Below, piece by piece: positions 1-7,069 of a DNA stretch of 8,915 nucleotides (within the stretch, counting starts at the first letter, position 1; the number at the start of each line of letters is the position of its first letter). This DNA is from an uncultured PS1 clade bacterium. Its GTDB lineage: Bacteria > Pseudomonadota > Gammaproteobacteria > PS1 > Pseudothioglobaceae. The stretch spans positions 1 through 8,915 of the forward strand of contig CALFDA010000102.1 in the NCBI GenBank assembly GCA_937950605.1. Reading direction: 5' to 3'. Both the position numbers and the translations under genes were made by a program. The notes under the pieces are model-generated. The model was not told where the DNA came from. It saw only the letters and a program-made list of their open reading frames with translations, and did not search any database.

Positions 1-1
1 A

Positions 2-505
2 AAACAAATGAAAAATAAAAGAATATTTTATGATTGGTCAGCTTTGCATTATTTTCTTTATGAATATGAAATACATTTGCAAACACAACTTAAAAAAGAT
101 ACAACAAAAGTTGAATGGGAGCATGTAAATAGTGAGACGATTGAGCATATTTACCCTCAAACACCAGACGGTACAAGTTGGGAAAATACATTTGAAGATG
201 ATGTTTTGTTGCATGATTTAGGTAATTTATTGCTACTTGCTAAGGGAGACAATTCATCATTAAAAAACAAACCTTTCGCAGATAAAAAAGAAGCATTTTC
301 AACAGATAGTTATTCTGCAATTGAAGTATCAAAGTCAAAAGACTGGACACCTAATGAAGTTTTGCAAAGACGTGACAAAATGCTAAAATTTATGGATGAG
401 CGTTTTGATATGGATATGAGTGATGAACTTATAAAATCGCTAAATGAGTACTACGAATTCGAAAAAGTCGATGGTGTCTACAAGAAAATAGAAGATAAAT
501 CCTAA
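2..505 (+). CDS. GmrSD-like DUF262/DUF1524 nuclease, C-terminal part (5' end outside window)
   Basis: The frame is open to the left edge, and the first ATG at base 8 lies in mid-protein sequence, so this is the C-terminal end of a larger gene. Counting from that ATG, the HNH-like DUF1524 motif E46-H47-I-Y-P-Q51 is followed by L71-G-N-L-L-L-L and the N82..L..N87..F..K pattern. These elements form the His-Me finger nuclease domain at the C-terminus of GmrSD-type (DUF262 + DUF1524) proteins. In that family an N-terminal NTPase-like DUF262 domain powers cleavage of modified phage DNA (type IV restriction), although many members are uncharacterised or linked to other defence functions. The catalytic His and the downstream Asn residues are present, so the nuclease half looks intact. 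The last 60 or so residues are charged and helical. Whether the DUF262 half exists cannot be seen. The gene is followed by decayed sequence, as is common around mobile defence genes. Confidence 0.75.
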   Translation, partial: KQMKNKRIFYDWSALHYFLYEYEIHLQTQLKKDTTKVEWEHVNSETIEHIYPQTPDGTSWENTFEDDVLLHDLGNLLLLAKGDNSSLKNKPFADKKEAFSTDSYSAIEVSKSKDWTPNEVLQRRDKMLKFMDERFDMDMSDELIKSLNEYYEFEKVDGVYKKIEDKS

Positions 506-1329
506 ATTGACAAAACTCTAAAACCTCGCCAAAAACCTAAACAAAAGTAATGGGTTAATAAAGGCGGGGCGTTTTAGGTTTATGTCTATGACATTGTCGC
601 CAAATATGGTTAGATTCTAAATACAGACTTCGGGCTAACTGTCAAACAAGTCAAAAAACAGTTACAATTGCCACTTTAGGTTATGGGTAATAGCGAATCA
701 GAAATTCAGAGAATTGCTTCATAAAACAGTTAGAATCATTAATGCTTTCATTGAGAAAACTTCGCACCTTAAATGGTTTAAAAAATTTAACCCATTGACT
801 AGCATTGATAAGATAGTACATACTGCAAAATTATTTACTGATTTTTTAAGGATTATTGCTAATGCTGCTTTTTATAATGCAAATAATGCTATAAATATAT
901 TCCAATGCTTGCTAATCATGCAACTAAATGGCGAATACCAAAAAAATATTACTTAGATTTATATGTCGAGTATTTGCGAGATACATAAGGCACTAGATAA
1001 TATAAATACTTTTAATTAAGACGTTATTTAATTTTAGATAACCACTTATAACATCGCTAGACTCTGTGACAATAAACAAGTCATGGGGTATAGCAATATT
1101 CGTCCAGTGCTTTCAACCCAATAAAAAAATAGCAAGGCATAAAAGTTTGGTTCATCAAGGTGTTTTATAACGAGATCATAAGGTTTATGCTTGTGAATTC
1201 GTTAAAAGTGATGCAATTTGTCGCTAAAATACCTATTTAGCAATGCACATGGCTAAAGATAATTTTTACTGATGTTTTTTATGTTTGTGAAAAGTCCATA
1301 ATAACGATAGTAATTTGGAGACAAAATAA
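506..1329. other. Gene-poor, apparently decayed spacer
   Basis: This stretch holds no convincing gene, tRNA, rRNA or CRISPR repeat. It has some protein-like reading interrupted by stops. On the plus strand, about 578-720 reads as three short stop-separated pieces, one containing GLTVKQVKKQLQLPL. From about 1132 to 1272, in the bolA frame, several pieces separated by stops include HKVYACEFVKSD. An open stretch of about 80 codons from a TTG at 714 to 956 has no recognisable family, no Shine-Dalgarno sequence and Asn/Ile/Lys-rich composition typical of AT-rich non-coding DNA. The likeliest reading is one or more eroded genes between a defence gene and bolA. Their identity cannot be recovered by eye. 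Confidence 0.5.
1317..1320 (+). promoter_or_regulatory. Ribosome binding site of bolA
   Basis: GGAG ends 9 bases before the ATG at 1330. It supports that start over other in-frame codons and shows that bolA is set up for translation despite the decayed DNA around it. Confidence 0.6.
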
Positions 1330-1638
1330 ATGCATGACATGCAACAACACCTGAGAGATCAATTAACAATAGCACTTAGTCCATCGCACCTTGAGGTGAT
1401 TAATGAGTCGAGTAATCATTCGGGGGCTACAACTCAATCACATTTTAAATTGGTGGTTGTTAGTGATTATTTTTCTGACTTAAAATTAATTGATAGACAT
1501 CGATTTATTAATAAATTGTTTAAAGAAGAATTAAATCATATTCATGCCCTAGCAATGCACACCTACACCCCAGATGAATGGGCGACAAAAAATAAAGCGC
1601 CCGATTCTCCTAAATGTGCAGGCGGTTCAAAGCCTTAA
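1330..1638 (+). CDS. bolA: BolA family transcriptional/iron-sulfur regulator
   Basis: The 102-residue protein aligns by eye along its full length with E. coli BolA: an N-terminal helix, then LEVINES, SHFK (37-40), VVVSDYF, RHR (56-58), EEL and the signature HALAMHTYTPDEW (72-84), ending in a Ser-Pro-x-Cys tail. The class II KH-like fold, the invariant His72 and the Cys near the C-terminus mark the true BolA subfamily rather than IbaG/YrbA, which is shorter. BolA proteins pair with monothiol glutaredoxins to form [2Fe-2S] heterodimers and affect iron-sulfur handling, morphology and stress transcription. The ATG start is backed by a GGAG site. The gene stands alone, with more than 800 bases of apparent non-coding DNA upstream and about 390 downstream, so it is probably monocistronic. 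No convincing promoter was identified. Confidence 0.93.
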   Translation: MHDMQQHLRDQLTIALSPSHLEVINESSNHSGATTQSHFKLVVVSDYFSDLKLIDRHRFINKLFKEELNHIHALAMHTYTPDEWATKNKAPDSPKCAGGSKP

Positions 1639-2028
1639 GGGTTATTGTTTTTCGGTTTTTACTTTGGGTATATTAAATAATCTAAGTACTTGGATAGTGT
1701 AGAAGAATTAATGATTGATTTGCCTTCTGCTGGCAGTTTTTGCAGATTTAATTTAGCAGACGCTGTGCTAAACCATAGAGATTTCTTGTTGTAATATTAC
1801 ACGAAAGATGACAAACAAGCGATAAAAAACCTATTCATTGTGTGGCGGAATACAATTTTGGCTTTAAGATTTAGTTGGAATGTTAGAACAGCCCAAAACA
1901 TGCTATTGCAAAATAGGAAAAACTCATTTAATTTATAATTTTTCATTTCACTAGAATTTGTACAACTTTTTGGTTAAATTTCTGCGCTTTTTTGGATTTT
2001 TTCTTTAAATCCTTAAAAAATAACAATT
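1639..2028. other. Non-coding spacer with a possible pseudogene remnant on the plus strand
   Basis: No intact gene is visible between bolA and the end of ssb. One plus-strand frame from about 1678 to 1938 reads as protein-like sequence broken once: a first piece containing VEELMIDLPSAGSF, a stop at about 1792-1794, then a second piece containing DDKQAIKNLFIVWRN. It lacks a start site and I do not recognise the family. The remainder is T- and A-rich. An AT-rich hairpin near ssb (1988-2020) is discussed among the rejected items. Confidence 0.4.
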
Positions 2029-2481
2029 TTAAAATGGAATATCATCATCAAAATCGCTATTGTCAACGGGCTCAACAGGTGCAACCTGTTGTTCGGACGT
2101 GTTTTGCTGTGGTGTAGATGTAACAGAAGAATTATCCCTACGGTCTAACATTTGCAAAGTACTGTTGAAACCTGATACAACAACCTCGGTTGTATAGCGT
2201 TCTATACCTAATTTGTCTTGCCATTTGCGTGTTTGTAATTTGCCTTCAACATAAACTTTTGAGCCTTTGTCCAAATACTGATGTGCAATTTCGGCTAGTT
2301 TGCCAAATAAATTGACGCGATGCCATTCGGTTTTTTCTTGCTTTTGCCCTGTATTTTTATCTGTCCAACTTTCACTTGTTGCAACTGATAAATTAGTCAT
2401 TGCGACCCCTGTTGGTGAATATTTTACTTCTGGTTTAGCGCCTAAATTGCCAACTAAAATCACTTTATTGATACCTGCCAA
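2029..2481 (-). CDS. ssb: Single-stranded DNA-binding protein SSB
   Basis: This is a 150-residue SSB. The N-terminal OB-fold (about 1-110) opens with INKVILVGNLG and carries the typical W-H-R-V-x-L-F-G-K-L-A-E and Y-L-x-K-G-S-K-V-Y-V-E-G motifs. A Gln/Ser/Thr-rich disordered linker follows, and the protein ends in the acidic tip DDDIPF, which binds SSB partner proteins (RecQ, PriA, exonuclease I, the clamp-loader chi subunit). It coats single-stranded DNA as a tetramer in replication, recombination and repair. It is slightly shorter than E. coli SSB (178 residues), all in the linker. The start is a TTG (2479-2481), chosen because a strong AGGAGG lies 6 bases upstream and the protein then begins exactly where SSBs begin. 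It is the last gene of a minus-strand group behind an MFS transporter, a pairing also seen in Pseudomonas. Confidence 0.97.
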   Translation of the reverse strand: MAGINKVILVGNLGAKPEVKYSPTGVAMTNLSVATSESWTDKNTGQKQEKTEWHRVNLFGKLAEIAHQYLDKGSKVYVEGKLQTRKWQDKLGIERYTTEVVVSGFNSTLQMLDRRDNSSVTSTPQQNTSEQQVAPVEPVDNSDFDDDIPF

Positions 2482-2487
2482 TTGTCC

Positions 2488-2493
2488 CCTCCT
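2488..2493 (-). promoter_or_regulatory. Strong Shine-Dalgarno of ssb overlapping the MFS stop codon
   Basis: On the minus strand AGGAGG lies 6 bases before the TTG start of ssb, and it overlaps the TAG stop codon (2492-2494) of the upstream transporter gene. A perfect Shine-Dalgarno compensates for the weak start codon. The arrangement suggests that ribosomes ending on the transporter gene feed ssb translation. Confidence 0.75.
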
Positions 2494-3655
2494 ATAAGGT
2501 TTTGTGTTGTTTCATGGTGAGCATAACGCCCAACCAAATTACTACCATGAATATGGTGAATAAGAATACACTATTTATATCATATATGTTGTAAATCCAT
2601 CCACCAAATACGCCTCCAACAAACGCACCTAAGAATTGCGAACTAGAATACATACCCATTGCTAAACCACGCTTTTCACCTGTTGCAGTTTTTGATACTA
2701 GTGCAGGTAACATCGCCTCTATTGCATTAAAGGCAATAAAAAATAAGGTTAACAAAATCAAAGAACTGCTATAAGTTAGCACGGTTTGATAGAATAAGAA
2801 CTGGCTAACCAATATAATCATAATCGCGGTAAGCAACATGGTTTTGTGTCTTTGGAATTTTTCAGCCAAAATAATAATTGGCAACATGCCAATAAATGAC
2901 AATAACATAACGGGCAAATAAATACCCCAATTGTCGTTTAAATCAATGGCAACTATGTTGTTGTTTACCAATAGCACTGGCATTACAATAAAAGCACAAG
3001 TTAGGATTAAGTGTAGCATAAAAACACTAAAATCTAGTTTGAGCAATTGAGCATTTAGCACTTGTTTAATATTAGGGATTGATAGTGTATATTGTGCATA
3101 AGGTTTAACATACGGCAATGTGGCAACCACGATTAACGCAATAATAGCTAGACCAGCAATTACCCAAAAAAGCCCTGAAAGCCCTAAATTTAGTGTAATT
3201 AATGGACCAATCAATAATGAAAGCATAAACGCTATGCCAATTTGTATACCAACAAAGGCATTTGCCTTAGCACGCTGACCCTCGGCAACAAAATCCGCTA
3301 AAAATGCCATTAATACCGCAGAAATAGCACCGCTACCTTGCAAAGCTCTGCCGATAACGACATGCACAATATCCGTAGAATTAGCGACTATCACACTACC
3401 GATAAAGAAAAGAATCAGACCAATAACCAGCAGGGGTTTGCGACCAAATTGATCAGATAGGTAACCAAATGGAATTTGTAAAAACGCTTGTGTTAGACCA
3501 TAAATACCTATTGCTAAACCAATAAAATAAGGCGTTGTGTTTTCATATTGCACAGCATATACCGAAAATACAGGAAACATCATAAACAAACCAAATAATC
3601 GGATTGCCATAATAAAGGATATTTTTAGTGCAAAAAAACGCTCTTGTTGAGTCAT
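2492..3655 (-). CDS. MFS transporter, YajR-like, without the C-terminal YAM domain
   Basis: This is a 387-residue integral inner-membrane protein with the alternating hydrophobic segments of a 12-helix major facilitator. The N-terminal part, RLFGLFMMFPVFSVYA followed by IGLAIGIYGLTQAFLQIPFG, closely resembles E. coli YajR. MFS motif A is present as G64-YLSDQFGRKP-74 in the loop between helices 2 and 3, and R-x-L-Q-G-S-G-A in helix 4 corresponds to motif B. YajR is a proton-driven drug/H+ antiporter homologue whose own substrate is uncertain. The E. coli protein (about 454 residues) carries a soluble ferredoxin-like YAM domain after helix 12. Here the chain ends shortly after the last helix (MTMKQHKTL), so that domain is missing, as in many short relatives. 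It lies 43 bases downstream of bamD and directly precedes ssb, so co-transcription is likely. A substrate cannot be assigned. Confidence 0.88.
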   Translation of the reverse strand: MTQQERFFALKISFIMAIRLFGLFMMFPVFSVYAVQYENTTPYFIGLAIGIYGLTQAFLQIPFGYLSDQFGRKPLLVIGLILFFIGSVIVANSTDIVHVVIGRALQGSGAISAVLMAFLADFVAEGQRAKANAFVGIQIGIAFMLSLLIGPLITLNLGLSGLFWVIAGLAIIALIVVATLPYVKPYAQYTLSIPNIKQVLNAQLLKLDFSVFMLHLILTCAFIVMPVLLVNNNIVAIDLNDNWGIYLPVMLLSFIGMLPIIILAEKFQRHKTMLLTAIMIILVSQFLFYQTVLTYSSSLILLTLFFIAFNAIEAMLPALVSKTATGEKRGLAMGMYSSSQFLGAFVGGVFGGWIYNIYDINSVFLFTIFMVVIWLGVMLTMKQHKTL

Positions 3656-3698
3656 AGCTAATCAATTTAAAGCAAGGCGATAATTGTTCTTTTTTACT

Positions 3699-4463
3699 TT
3701 AATCATCTAAACGATAGTGTGGCTCATATGAGGGATAACTTTGCTTTAAGACGCGACGCGCATCTTGCGCTAGTTTGCTCATGCTCATAGTGTCATAATT
3801 ATGTGCCATTAAATGTAGTGCTGCAGGCACTGAGGGCGTGTTGGGATATTTTTCGATAATAAATTTAGCACGATTAACAGCTGCAATATTAGCATCTCTT
3901 TGGGTGTAATAAATCGCAACAAATAACTCGTGCCTAGCCAAAACATTTCTTAGAACAACTAAATTTTCTTTTGCCTCTTCTGCATATTCGGTATTGGGAA
4001 ACTTGTCAATTAAGGCTAAGTAATAACTAAAAGCGTCTCGCACCGAATCTACATCACGTTGGGCACTATCAGTTAAAAAATCATCTAGAATAAAACGCGA
4101 TTTGTCTTCTGAGATAACGCCACGAAGGTAATAAGCATAGGGTGCTGAAGGGTGTTCTGGATAAAGCTTGATATAATCGTTAAGTCGTGAAATTGCTGTA
4201 TCGTAATCTTGGTTTTTGTAAAGTTTATATATAGCCTCTAATTTAGATTGCAAGGAATATTTAGAACTAGGATAGGCGGCTTGTAGTTGCTCGAATAACT
4301 CAACAGACTCTTCGGTTGAATCGGCATTTTTTGCTTGCTCAAAGAAAGTTTTAGGGGACCAGCCTTTGGTGATAGATTCTCTTTGTTCTTCATCTCCAAA
4401 ACAGCTGCTTAGTGCTAATGCTAACATCGGCAATATCAAAATTAATTTGATTGTATTTTTCAT
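3699..4463 (-). CDS. bamD: Outer membrane protein assembly factor BamD (lipoprotein)
   Basis: The 254-residue protein has a signal peptide with hydrophobic core LILILPMLALAL and lipobox L-S-S-C, giving lipidation at Cys21. The mature part consists of TPR-like helical repeats. It includes the family patterns FEQLQAAYPSSKYS, Y-x-K-x-x-D-Y-D-x-A-I, F-I-x-x-Y-P-x-H-P and YAYYLRGV, followed by the RDVDSVRDAFSYYLALIDKFP region and a late FIIEKYPNTPSVPAALHLM repeat. Length matches E. coli BamD (245 residues). It is an essential periplasm-facing lipoprotein of the BAM complex that contacts BamA and recognises incoming beta-barrel proteins. Its presence confirms a Gram-negative cell. It is transcribed away from the spoT-like fusion gene and is followed by the MFS transporter and ssb. 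Confidence 0.95.
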   Translation of the reverse strand: MKNTIKLILILPMLALALSSCFGDEEQRESITKGWSPKTFFEQAKNADSTEESVELFEQLQAAYPSSKYSLQSKLEAIYKLYKNQDYDTAISRLNDYIKLYPEHPSAPYAYYLRGVISEDKSRFILDDFLTDSAQRDVDSVRDAFSYYLALIDKFPNTEYAEEAKENLVVLRNVLARHELFVAIYYTQRDANIAAVNRAKFIIEKYPNTPSVPAALHLMAHNYDTMSMSKLAQDARRVLKQSYPSYEPHYRLDD

Positions 4464-4558
4464 AATTTCAAAGCAACTTTCTACAAGAATGGATAAGTAT
4501 TATACTAAGGCACTTCTATTATAATAAGCAATATCAACAACATTAACAATGTTTGTCT
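4464..4558. promoter_or_regulatory. Divergent promoter region between bamD and the spoT-dsrN fusion
   Basis: These roughly 95 AT-rich bases must hold the promoters for both divergent genes. For the plus strand, a consensus TATAAT at 4520-4525 would place a transcript start about 25 bases before the ATG at 4559. For the minus strand, TATAAT occurs at 4499-4504 and again at 4518-4523. No clear -35 element lies at the proper distance from any of them, so individual promoters cannot be assigned. No operator-like palindrome is evident. Confidence 0.4.
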
Positions 4559-7069
4559 ATGAACTTACCCGAAAAAAGAATTTTAATTAGCGATTTGTGT
4601 GCAAGGTTAGATGTCTATATGCAAAAAACACAGGTGAGGGGTGTTTATCGGGCTTATATATTAGCCGCGACAGCACATGATGGGCAATATCGAAAATCGG
4701 GTGAAGCGTATGTGTTTCATCCGATTAACGTGGCGATGATTTTGGCAGATTTAGAATTGGATTATCATTGTATTGTTGCTGCATTATTGCATGATTGTAT
4801 TGAAGATACAGCACTAACTAGAGTTGATATTGTCCAAGACTTTGGTGAGGAAGTTGCGCATATTGTTGACGGTGTTTCAAAATTAACGGGGCTAGAGTTT
4901 CATTCAAATATTGAAGAGCAGGCGCAAAATTTCAGAAAGTTGTTTTTGGCTATGGCAACCGATATGCGTGTCATTATGATTAAACTTGCTGATCGTTTGC
5001 ATAATATGCGCACATTGCAACCTATAAAACGCGAAAAACAACAAAAAATCGCTAAGGAAACTGCCGAAATTCACGCACCTATTGCGCATCGTCTTGGTTT
5101 AAATAGCATTAGTGAAGAGTTAGAAAATTTGTGTTTTGAATATATTCATCCTTATCGCTATCAAGTACTAAAAAATGGTATTAACAAACGTTATGGTAAT
5201 TTAACAGCGATTATTGAAAAAATTCAAGACGAAATCAAAGTTTGCTTGAGGCAAGAAGGTTTGGACAAAGTTCAAACTAATGGACGTAGAAAAACCGTCT
5301 CTAGCATTTATAAAAAAATGAAAAATAATCGCTTGAAATTATCCGAAGTGTTCGATATGTATGCATTTAGGGTAATTGTTGATGATGTCTCTCAATGCTA
5401 TCAAGCTTTGGGGGTTATTCATAATCTATACAAACCTGTACCTGGTAAATTTAAAGACTACATCGCCTTACCCAAAACCAATGGTTATCAATCTTTGCAT
5501 ACCGTGCTATTTGCTCCAAATAAAATTTATATTGAAGTGCAAATTCGCACACAAGAAATGCATTTTATTTCTGAATACGGTATTGCAGCACATTGGCATT
5601 ATAAAAGCGATGGTGTTAACGCCTCAGATTTAGCAGATAATTGGATTGGTTCATTATTAGATATCCAACAACACTCGGACACTTCAATTGAATTTTTAGA
5701 AGATGCAAAGATAGATTTGTTCCCTTCAGAAGTCTTTGTTTTCACGCCTAAAGGTAAAATTATCCAATTACCATATAAATCTACAGTGCTAGATTTTGCT
5801 TATGCAATTCACACCAATGTTGGTAATCAAGTGTTTCGCGCCAAAGTTAACCAAATAAATGTCGATTTTAATACCGAGCTAAAATCAGGGCAAACCGTTG
5901 AAATTATTACTGATAAAAGCGCCAAACCACACCCATTTTGGCTACAGATTGTGGTAACGGCAAAAGCTAAAAACTCAATCAAAAGCAATCTACAAAAAGA
6001 ATCAGCAACAGAATTAATACGCTTGGGAGAACACCTATTAACAAACGCTTTAGCGTATCAGGGAGATGGTAAACCTATCAGCGAGGAAAAATGGAAAACC
6101 TGTTTGCAAAATTTAAAATGCGACTCCAAAGCAGATTTATACATGAAAATCGCATTGTCAGAGATTTGGGTATCTTTTGTATTGAATAAAATTCAAGACA
6201 AAGAAGGGAGCATATTAAATAATCGCGTTATTGTTAAAAGCACCAAAGATAAATCGATTAGTTGCGCGCATTGTTGCTATCCAATCCCAAGTGATAAAGT
6301 GGACGGCATATTAACTAGCAGTAAAGGCTTGGTGTTACATAGATCAGATTGCGGCAATCTTATTCATGCCAAGCAAAAACATGAACAATGGTTAAACCTG
6401 TTAAAAACTAACGATTTAACCATCGCTATAGCTAAAGATCAGGCTTTTGGTTTTTATTATCAAGATGACTTAGATGCGTTTATATCTTTAGGCGTTAATA
6501 TTCAATATTTTGATACACTAACAGCAAGCAAATTGCCGAAATGCGATGGTTTGTTCATTGGTGGTGGTTTTCCAGAGATGCAACTACAACCACTTAGTGC
6601 TAATAAATCTTTGCTTAACGATATTAAATTAAAGATAGAGCAAGGATTGCCGACTTATGCAGAATGTGGCGGCTTAATGTATCTTAGCCGAGCTATTTCT
6701 TATCAGGGAGATTCGTATAAGATGGTTGGCTTGATTAATGCTGATTGTGTGATGAATTCCAAGCCAATTGGTAGAGGTTATGTGCAATTAGCACCAACGC
6801 AGACGCATCCTTGGGAAAGTGTTGCTGATAAAATTTATGCGCATGAGTTTCATTATTCAAAACTTGAAAATATCGATCCTAAAGTCCGTTACGCTTATAA
6901 AGTTTTGCGTGGTGTGGGCGTGGATAATGGATATGATGGCGTTTTAGTGCATAACTTGTTGGCAACTTACACACATCTTCGCAGTGTAGGAGAGAATCAT
7001 TGGGTAAAGCAATTTGTTGATTTTGTTTATCGCTATTCTAAGGGGTTGGAATTGATAAAAAATATTTAG
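4559..7069 (+). CDS. SpoT-DsrN chimera: ppGpp hydrolase/synthetase lacking ACT, fused in frame to the DsrN glutamine amidotransferase domain
   Basis: One frame without stops runs through two gene families. Numbering counts from a TTG at 4553; the ATG at 4559 (Met3) is the likelier start. Neither has a good Shine-Dalgarno. Residues 1 to about 613 are a long RelA/SpoT enzyme: an HD hydrolase with H56, H80-D81, E84-D85 and ADRLHNMRTL (not the degenerate RelA version); a synthetase with Y303-IALPKTNGYQSLHT-317, E328-VQIRT and AAHWHYK; a TGS domain (about 394-455); a helical region; and the CC/zinc-finger-like motif with C574-C575. The ACT domain that should follow is absent. From about 622 to 838 the protein is the GATase domain of CobB/CbiA/DsrN amidases: IAxDQAFGFYY, GLFIGGGFPE (667-675), nucleophile Cys705 in AECGGLMYLSR, G740-RGY, and AHEFHYS with H764/H767. 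The N-terminal ATP-binding amidoligase half of DsrN is missing. The downstream dsrR identifies the donor as dsrN, whose product amidates sirohaem. ppGpp turnover is plausible; substrate amidation is not. Confidence 0.88.
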   Translation: MNLPEKRILISDLCARLDVYMQKTQVRGVYRAYILAATAHDGQYRKSGEAYVFHPINVAMILADLELDYHCIVAALLHDCIEDTALTRVDIVQDFGEEVAHIVDGVSKLTGLEFHSNIEEQAQNFRKLFLAMATDMRVIMIKLADRLHNMRTLQPIKREKQQKIAKETAEIHAPIAHRLGLNSISEELENLCFEYIHPYRYQVLKNGINKRYGNLTAIIEKIQDEIKVCLRQEGLDKVQTNGRRKTVSSIYKKMKNNRLKLSEVFDMYAFRVIVDDVSQCYQALGVIHNLYKPVPGKFKDYIALPKTNGYQSLHTVLFAPNKIYIEVQIRTQEMHFISEYGIAAHWHYKSDGVNASDLADNWIGSLLDIQQHSDTSIEFLEDAKIDLFPSEVFVFTPKGKIIQLPYKSTVLDFAYAIHTNVGNQVFRAKVNQINVDFNTELKSGQTVEIITDKSAKPHPFWLQIVVTAKAKNSIKSNLQKESATELIRLGEHLLTNALAYQGDGKPISEEKWKTCLQNLKCDSKADLYMKIALSEIWVSFVLNKIQDKEGSILNNRVIVKSTKDKSISCAHCCYPIPSDKVDGILTSSKGLVLHRSDCGNLIHAKQKHEQWLNLLKTNDLTIAIAKDQAFGFYYQDDLDAFISLGVNIQYFDTLTASKLPKCDGLFIGGGFPEMQLQPLSANKSLLNDIKLKIEQGLPTYAECGGLMYLSRAISYQGDSYKMVGLINADCVMNSKPIGRGYVQLAPTQTHPWESVADKIYAHEFHYSKLENIDPKVRYAYKVLRGVGVDNGYDGVLVHNLLATYTHLRSVGENHWVKQFVDFVYRYSKGLELIKNI
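6388..6423. repeat. 9-base perfect inverted repeat spanning the SpoT/DsrN junction
   Basis: ATGGTTAAA at 6388-6396 is matched by TTTAACCAT at 6415-6423, with an 18-base loop. The left arm covers the last codons that resemble SpoT (Trp613 to Asn615), and the right arm covers the first that resemble DsrN (Leu622 to Ile624). The loop also contains a second TTAAA (6401-6405), a direct copy of part of the left arm. Such repeats can promote deletion or inversion, but chance occurrence in AT-rich DNA is possible. Confidence 0.6.

Noticed and set aside
521..583. Repeated AAAACCT words and an inverted GTTTTAGGTTT near GGCGGGGC
   Set aside because: The stem is imperfect (one extra T), no U tract follows, and the word recurs only locally. 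It could be a weak terminator or chance; there is not enough to annotate.
549..796. Distant inverted repeat AATGGGTTAA (549-558) / TTAACCCATT (787-796)
   Set aside because: These are ten AT-rich bases about 230 apart, with no transposase, no target-site duplication and no extension of the match, so likely chance rather than insertion-sequence ends.
714..956. About 80-codon plus-strand open stretch from a TTG
   Set aside because: It has no Shine-Dalgarno, no recognisable family, no start methionine codon of the usual kind, and Asn/Ile/Lys-rich content expected from random AT-rich DNA. It is kept only as part of the decayed spacer.
1988..2020. Hairpin TTTTTTGGATTT / AAATCC-TT-AAAAAA downstream of ssb as a terminator
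   Set aside because: The only solid stem is six pairs (1994-1999 with 2007-2012). The longer pairing needs a 2-base bulge and A-T pairs alone, and no U tract follows on the ssb strand.
4904..5089. Minus-strand open stretch inside the SpoT HD domain
   Set aside because: It is a shadow of the real coding frame, with no family and no ribosome binding site.
6416..7069. GATase half as a cobalamin-pathway CobB/CbiA remnant rather than DsrN
   Set aside because: The domain alone does not separate these relatives, but the cysteine-free IscA-like dsrR immediately downstream matches the dsrN-dsrR order, and no cobalamin genes are present.
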